Assembly: GCF_018873765.1 (NCBI RefSeq)
Contig: NC_057924.1
Coordinates: 5,890,001 to 5,954,000, forward strand
Direction: 5' to 3'
Origin: Telopea speciosissima
Taxonomy: Eukaryota; Streptophyta; Magnoliopsida; Proteales; Proteaceae
DNA length: 64,000 nt
The first letter of the stretch is position 1. Each line of letters begins with the position of its first letter. The position numbers and the translations under genes are program-made. Below, piece after piece: positions 59,901 through 64,000 of this stretch. The notes under the pieces were generated by a model that was not told the origin of the DNA, did no database searches, and saw only the letters and a program-made list of their open reading frames with translations.

Positions 59901-62900
59901 CTGAAATCATTGCCAAGATTTTGGAAAACAATAGCATTAAGCTCTTCAATAGCAAGAGGCTTGTTTTCAACAGCTAGTTGATCAGAGATATATTTTACTT
60001 CTCTGGGATAGGTGGAAACAGATTTGTCGCCCTTGGAGGTGTTTTGCAGGTGCATATGAAGTTGAAGAACATTGGTGTTGGAAAGAGTTCCAAGCACAGT
60101 TTGTAGAGCTTGCCAGACAGTTGTGGCAGTGGAGGAGAGGCCGACAACATATAGTAGGACCTCAGGAGTAAGAGAAGAGAGGATCCAACTGAGGACCAAT
60201 TGATCCTTTCGTTCCCATTCACCATGGGCTGGATTGGGTATGGAGTTGGAGGAGCCTTCTTGAACCAGAATGGCCGGTGGACACAAGATTCTGCCATCAA
60301 TAAAACCAACAAGGTCTTGGCTACGAAGGAGAGGAAAAATCTGAGTTTTCCATAGAGGATAATTGTCGGGAAAGAGTTTCAGAGTGATATGTTGTTGGAA
60401 ATTGGGAGTGGTGGAAGAAGAAGACACCATGGGAGAAGTGAGGGTAGAGGAAGTAGCGGAAGAGGAAGACATCAGCGGATCAGTTGTGGTTGTCTCAGAT
60501 ACGCGTTCGCTGATGTGGGGTGCCTTAGCAGAAATTTTATTTGCCGAATGTAATCCCTTCAATTTCCCACAATCCCTTTTCAAGGGCTCTTGGATCGGCT
60601 GGCATTATAATTGGTATGTTATAATCATCTCCTTCAAATGATCACCCACCACATCCATCCTCTTCCCCACTCCCCGCCGACACTAATATTGCACCAATTG
60701 CTATGCCTACTTCAAATGTATCACCTTCCATTCCAGTTGTAACAGTTGACAGATTTGACCTTGATGCCACCCAACCTCCAAATGTGTCGAGCCGGAGAAT
60801 TGAGAATTCATGCTATGCACCTTGGGCTTCATCCATGACCTTCAACATGATAGTATGATACCCATTGCCATCAGCATTTCTTTCACAATGCCAAGTCGAA
60901 TCAGAACCTACTTGCTTTACTGAAGCCAACAAATATGCCCATTGGCGGGACGCCATGTTACTGGAGTTTAATGCATTATTGAAGAATGGCACCTGGACAT
61001 TGGTTTCCCCATCACCACACATCAATGTCATTGGCTCTAAATGGGCTTTCGCATCAAACGAAAGGCAGTTGGAACAATAGAACGGTACAAGGCAAAGCTT
61101 GTTGCCAAATGCCAAGGGCTACAACCAACAGGAGGGAATTGATTACACTGAGACATTCAGTCCAGTAGTGAAGCCCACCACCGTATGCACCGTGCTATCC
61201 TTAGCCACAGCCAACAACCGGGGGTTACACCAATTGTATGTAAGCAATGCTTTCCTCCATGGAACACTCAACAAAATGTTTACATGGCTCAACTGTCAGG
61301 ATTCACTGACCCCGACAAGCCCCATCATGTCTGCAAAGCTTCACAAGTCTCTTTATGGCTTAAAGCAAGCGCCTCGCGATTGGTTTTACAGGTTAAGTTC
61401 ATTCTTATTATCATTGGGGTTTGAAGGTTCAAAGACAGATGCATCCTTGTTTATATTTAAGAAAGGTCCTCAATGTCTGTAAGTTCTGGTATGTGTTGAT
61501 GACATTGTCATCACTGGTTCAAATTCCTCTTTGGTACAACAATTGATTACCTCCTCAAGCAAAGATTTTGCCATTCGGGATGTGGGATCTCTACACTATT
61601 TCTTAGGCGTGGAGGTTCCTCCTCATGCAAAGGATATTCTTTTGTCTCAACAAAAATATATTCTTGATTTCTTAAAACGGACAGACATGGAGGGGGCCAA
61701 ACAGACTGACACCCCAATGGCCTCAACGGCCCTACTTTTGCAATTTACTGCTGAGCCGTTACTTGATCCAACAATGTACCGCAGCATTGTTGGGGCCCTT
61801 CAGTATGACACACTTACTCAGCCGGACATTCATTCTCCGTCAACAAAGTGTGCCAATTCCTCAAGTTAACAACTGAAAAGCATTGGCAAGTTGTCAAAAG
61901 AATTCAACGCTATCTCAAAGCAACTTTGTCGCATGGTCTACTCATCTATTGGATTACTTCGTTGAAGTTAATGGCCTTTTCCGATGCGGATCGGGCTGGG
62001 TGTGTCGATGAAAGTAAATCTATAGGTGGCTTTGCCATCTTCCTTGGCGACAATCTCATACCTTGGTCTGCTTGGAAGCAGCCCAGTATTGCTTGATCCT
62101 CCGTGGAGTCTGAATATCGTGCCATTGCTAATGCCACTGCTGAGATTATTTGGATTAAATCTCTTTTACAAGAGCTTGGCATGTCCCCCTCACAAGAGTC
62201 TGTGTTATGGACTTATGGTGTGATAATTTGGTTGCTACTTATCTTACGGTAAATCCCTTATTTCATGCCCGCACAAAACACATTGAGGTGGACTTCCACT
62301 TTGTTCGACAATTAGTTGCACAAGGCCTCCTGGAAGTCAAGTTTATATCTACCAAAGATCAGTTGGCCAACATCCTCACAAAACCCTTATCTACCACCAG
62401 ATTTATCTTCTTGCGTGACAAGCTGAAGATTTGCAAGCGCACATCTTCAACTTGAGGGGAATTGTTAAGGAACTTGTTTGAATTTGAAAGTTTAAATTTG
62501 AGTTTTGAATATTTCAACGTTATCCTAATCCCTCTATTCTAGCTAAGTCCTTTCTTTCTTTTTCAAACTCTACAACCAATAGAGCTTATCCAATTGTAAT
62601 TGTGATTGTAAACATAATACTTTAAAAGAACACATCAACCCATTAATTGGGTATGAGAAATTTCTCAACAATACTCTTATATTTACACTGACATTATTTA
62701 TCCACCCGTGTCCCCCTTTGGATAGTCCGCTGTGTTAGAGCTCCTGTTTGATATACATATTGTTTCCTCCCTTTCCTACAAGGTCGGTCTTTTAGAGGAA
62801 GCGGTTCCAACATGGTATCAGAGCAGGCAGGGGTCACGGTATCGAATCCCCCTGGGAGCGGGCAGGTGTTGAAATTATTTGTCCATCCGTGTCCCCCTTT

Positions 62901-64000
62901 GGATAGTCCGCCGTGTTAGAGCTCCTGTTTGATATACATATTGTTTCCTCCCTTTCCTACAAGGTCGGTCTTTTAGAGGAAGCGGTTCCAACATTTTAGT
63001 TGGTCATGGTCTCTTGGACTTTGTGACAATCCTTTTTTCTTCTTTTCCCTCCTGGGTAAGGATCATCTTCTCCCATCTTCTAAGCACTGAAGGATATCTT
63101 CGGAGTCATGTGGCTATATGGGCTTTGAAGTTTGAATAATGTACACTAATTTTTTTATATTTTAGTCAGGTTTCCCAAAACACAAATCTTTTAGAAATCC
63201 ACTATTATTTTCCATGCAGATAAGCTACCATACTCCATCAGGATCCTTCTTGAGTCTGCAATCCGTAACTGTGACAACTTCCAAGTCACCAAGAAAGATG
63301 TTGAGAAGATCATTGATTGGGAGAATACTTCTCTTAAACAAGTGGAGATACCTTTCAAGCCTGCCCGTGTTCTCCTACAAGTGTGTATTGTTGGGCGAAC
63401 AACATAATAGTTTTAAGTATTTACATTTCTGCTGAATTGTATCACTTATTTTGTTGGTCAGGATTTTACTGGTGTACCAGCAGTGGTTGACCTTGCTTCC
63501 ATGAGGGATGCTATGAACAATCTTGGCAGTGATGTTAACAAGATTAACCCCTTGGTAGGTGATATTTGTCTTTTTCATTCCATGTAAGTTAGTGAGGAGT
63601 TCAACATCCATTATCTTCCCTAGCATGAAAGCACTGAGGAATCAAGTACCGAAGTGGTCTTCAACAAACTACTTCTGTTGTTCCTTCTACATAACATTGT
63701 AGAGGATACGTTTGATTCTGTAACAATGTGAATCAATTTCACTGGCGTTTTGTTGTGTGTAATTTGCTTTGAATCTGGTAATTTTCTTAGATGACCTTTT
63801 CTCCCACTTAATCTTTTGACTGTAAAGTGTGTTCCTGGAATTCATGTGTATTTGTTTGGTGTTTTGTGTTACACTCTCTTGTATTTCTTTTTTCCTTTTG
63901 TCAGGGTTTTTTCTCATTGTCTTCCAAAATTATGTTGCATGCAGGTTCCAGTAGATCTCGTTATTGATCATTCAGTTCAGGTTGATGTAGCGAGATCAGA
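53965..64000 (+). CDS. ACO: Aconitate hydratase, mitochondrial-type (5' part, continues past window)
   Basis: The protein is a [4Fe-4S] enzyme that isomerises citrate to isocitrate in the TCA cycle and cytosol. Exons: 1 at 53965-54265, 2 at 54416-54520, 3 at 63220-63380, 4 at 63462-63554, 5 from 63945. Residues 1 to about 99 are Ser/Arg-rich, a mitochondrial presequence. Then [75 protein letters not shown], and [19 protein letters not shown], all diagnostic of plant aconitase. The Fe-S cysteines lie beyond the window. Exons 2-5 have GT-AG borders and correct phase. The expected exon 1 donor (54266) reads ATACG instead of GT; without splicing there, the frame stops at about 54321. Intron 2 is 8.7 kb of retrotransposons. 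Whether this copy is active is uncertain. Confidence 0.93.
54533..54799 (+). repeat. 5' LTR of element A
   Basis: It is longer than its partner because of a local duplication of AATTGGGTATGAGAA near 54720 and 54756, with an A run between. Confidence 0.8.
54795..55440 (-). pseudogene. Element A integrase N-terminal part, inverted
   Basis: On the minus strand: a degraded pre-integrase motif (WHACLGHP) near 55105, then [15 protein letters not shown] and the integrase core start [12 protein letters not shown] with [12 protein letters not shown]. Upstream on the same strand is the post-protease region. The frame is broken by stops near 55070 and 55090. It abuts the plus-strand primer site of the 5' LTR, which is the wrong orientation. 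Confidence 0.75.
56014..56990 (+). pseudogene. Element B gag remnant
   Basis: Starts [10 protein letters not shown], with the Copia gag-like [19 protein letters not shown], then frameshifts. A zinc-knuckle relic [16 protein letters not shown] lies at about 56790-56840; the expected His of CCHC is not at its usual place. Confidence 0.65.
57130..57911 (+). pseudogene. Element B protease and integrase N-terminal remnant
   Basis: The aspartic protease site [11 protein letters not shown] is at about 57138. The pre-integrase HHCC region [13 protein letters not shown] and [14 protein letters not shown] follow at 57522-57660. The integrase core is present only in part ([15 protein letters not shown]). 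Confidence 0.7.
58210..59292 (+). pseudogene. Element B RT end and RNase H remnant
   Basis: The integrase end is joined almost directly to the RT box [12 protein letters not shown] (about 58340), so the first half of RT is deleted, and the second catalytic Asp of YVDD is Asn. RNase H follows, ending with [19 protein letters not shown] and [11 protein letters not shown] at 59014-59292. Confidence 0.7.
59516..60583 (-). pseudogene. Element A gag, inverted (355-codon open frame)
   Basis: A long intact frame. The Copia gag core includes [33 protein letters not shown] and a zinc knuckle [14 protein letters not shown] whose second Cys is Tyr. The gag proper probably starts at MSSSSATSS (residue 38). 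The 37 residues before it come from a stray copy of the pre-integrase region. Just past its end, across insert B, the protease site resumes on the same strand. Confidence 0.8.
60640..62455 (+). pseudogene. Element A RT and RNase H (plus strand)
   Basis: Starts with the integrase-RT linker, then [20 protein letters not shown] and [39 protein letters not shown], and the active-site CVDDIVITG at about 61490 (Cys for Tyr in YVDD). RNase H has [22 protein letters not shown] and [13 protein letters not shown]. Frameshifts at about 61080 and 61480 and a stop at about 62094 make it inactive. Confidence 0.82.
62463..62687 (+). repeat. 3' LTR of element A
   Basis: 225 bp, TGTTAAGGAAC to TATATTTACA, preceded by the purine tract. 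Similar to 54533-54799 apart from the duplication there. Confidence 0.82.
62689..62993 (+). mobile_element. TRIM-like miniature LTR element, about 305 bp
   Basis: Two near-identical direct repeats (62689-62812 and 62867-62993) share CTCCTGTTTGATATACATAT and end CGGTTCCAACA. Between them lie TGGTATCAGAGCAGGC (primer site, 62813) and a G-rich tract, with no room for coding. It abuts the end of element A; its left LTR appears to lack a few bases. Confidence 0.82.
62994..63219 (+). other. Residual host intron 2 sequence before aconitase exon 3
   Basis: Unique sequence ending in a pyrimidine-rich acceptor and TCCATGCAG. With the 12 bp at the donor it is nearly all that is left of the original intron. 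Confidence 0.6.

Larger units (their letters stand above)
54533..62687 (+). mobile_element. Copia LTR retrotransposon A (8.2 kb with nested insert)
   Basis: LTRs at 54533-54799 and 62463-62687 share TTTGAATTTGAAAGTTTAAA and CTATTCTAGCTAAGT. Flanks CTGGC and CTGAC match at 4 of 5. A primer site TGGTATCAGAGCGATTAG (54800) follows the 5' LTR. A purine tract GAGGGGAAT (62454-62462) precedes the 3' LTR. Subtracting insert B leaves about 4.2 kb. RT and RNase H are on the plus strand, but gag, protease and integrase lie inverted. Inserted in aconitase intron 2 just 12 bp after the donor. Confidence 0.85.

Noticed and set aside
62813..62866. Possible tRNA gene near TGGTATCAGAGC
   Set aside because: It is the primer-binding site between two LTR-like repeats and has no cloverleaf.

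Overview
This window is nuclear DNA from a flowering plant. It contains intron-rich genes for organelle-targeted proteins (chloroplast ATP synthase gamma, plastid RidA, mitochondrial-type aconitase). It also holds plant RTE and RNase H-type LINEs, Copia elements primed by initiator tRNA-Met, and an Au-type SINE. Codon use and splice sites are ordinary for an angiosperm. The species cannot be named from the sequence alone. I saw no CRISPR array, bacterial operon or rRNA gene, and I recognised no tRNA gene.

Layout. Positions 1-590 hold the 3' end of an RTE-type LINE. Positions 800-2790 hold a 5'-truncated LINE on the minus strand, split by a 652-bp DNA element with a perfect 9-bp target duplication. 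Positions 3612-9787 (minus) carry six exons of an OTU1/YOD1-like deubiquitinase; its last exon was not found and probably lies off the left edge. Positions 11.7-13.0 kb are old repeat sequence. Positions 13717-21717 (minus) carry a complete six-exon RidA gene of 189 codons. Its first intron holds a retroelement present as a tandem 1.3-kb duplication with three LTRs, and a 423-bp foldback lies just upstream of its start. Positions 22.5-29.4 kb are repeats: an 85-bp triplicate, a 1.6-kb long-inverted-repeat element and small MITEs. Positions 31017-31412 (minus) encode a 131-codon protein that looks plant-specific.

Positions 34.4-49.6 kb hold a Copia-type LTR and leader, LINE scraps, MITEs, the intact single-exon atpC gene (39528-40658, minus), a 2.6-kb solo LTR, a hAT transposase remnant and a solo Copia-type LTR. 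Two more long-inverted-repeat elements lie at 49639-51093 and 52006-53233. Aconitase starts at 53965 (plus) and runs off the right edge. Its second intron is 8.7 kb and is made almost wholly of retrotransposons: a Copia element (54533-62687) with another Copia element inside it, followed by a TRIM-like element.

The genes form no shared pathway. ATP synthase gamma (chloroplast), RidA (plastid), aconitase (TCA cycle/cytosol) and the OTU protease are independent housekeeping loci separated by, and enlarged by, transposons. The observations most worth checking are: (1) the aconitase exon 1 donor reads AT instead of GT; (2) the Copia element in aconitase intron 2 has its gag-to-integrase half inverted relative to its LTRs and its reverse transcriptase; (3) a family of long-inverted-repeat elements has three copies within 30 kb; (4) the retroelement in RidA intron 1 is tandemly duplicated. 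I found no convincing new multi-gene system.
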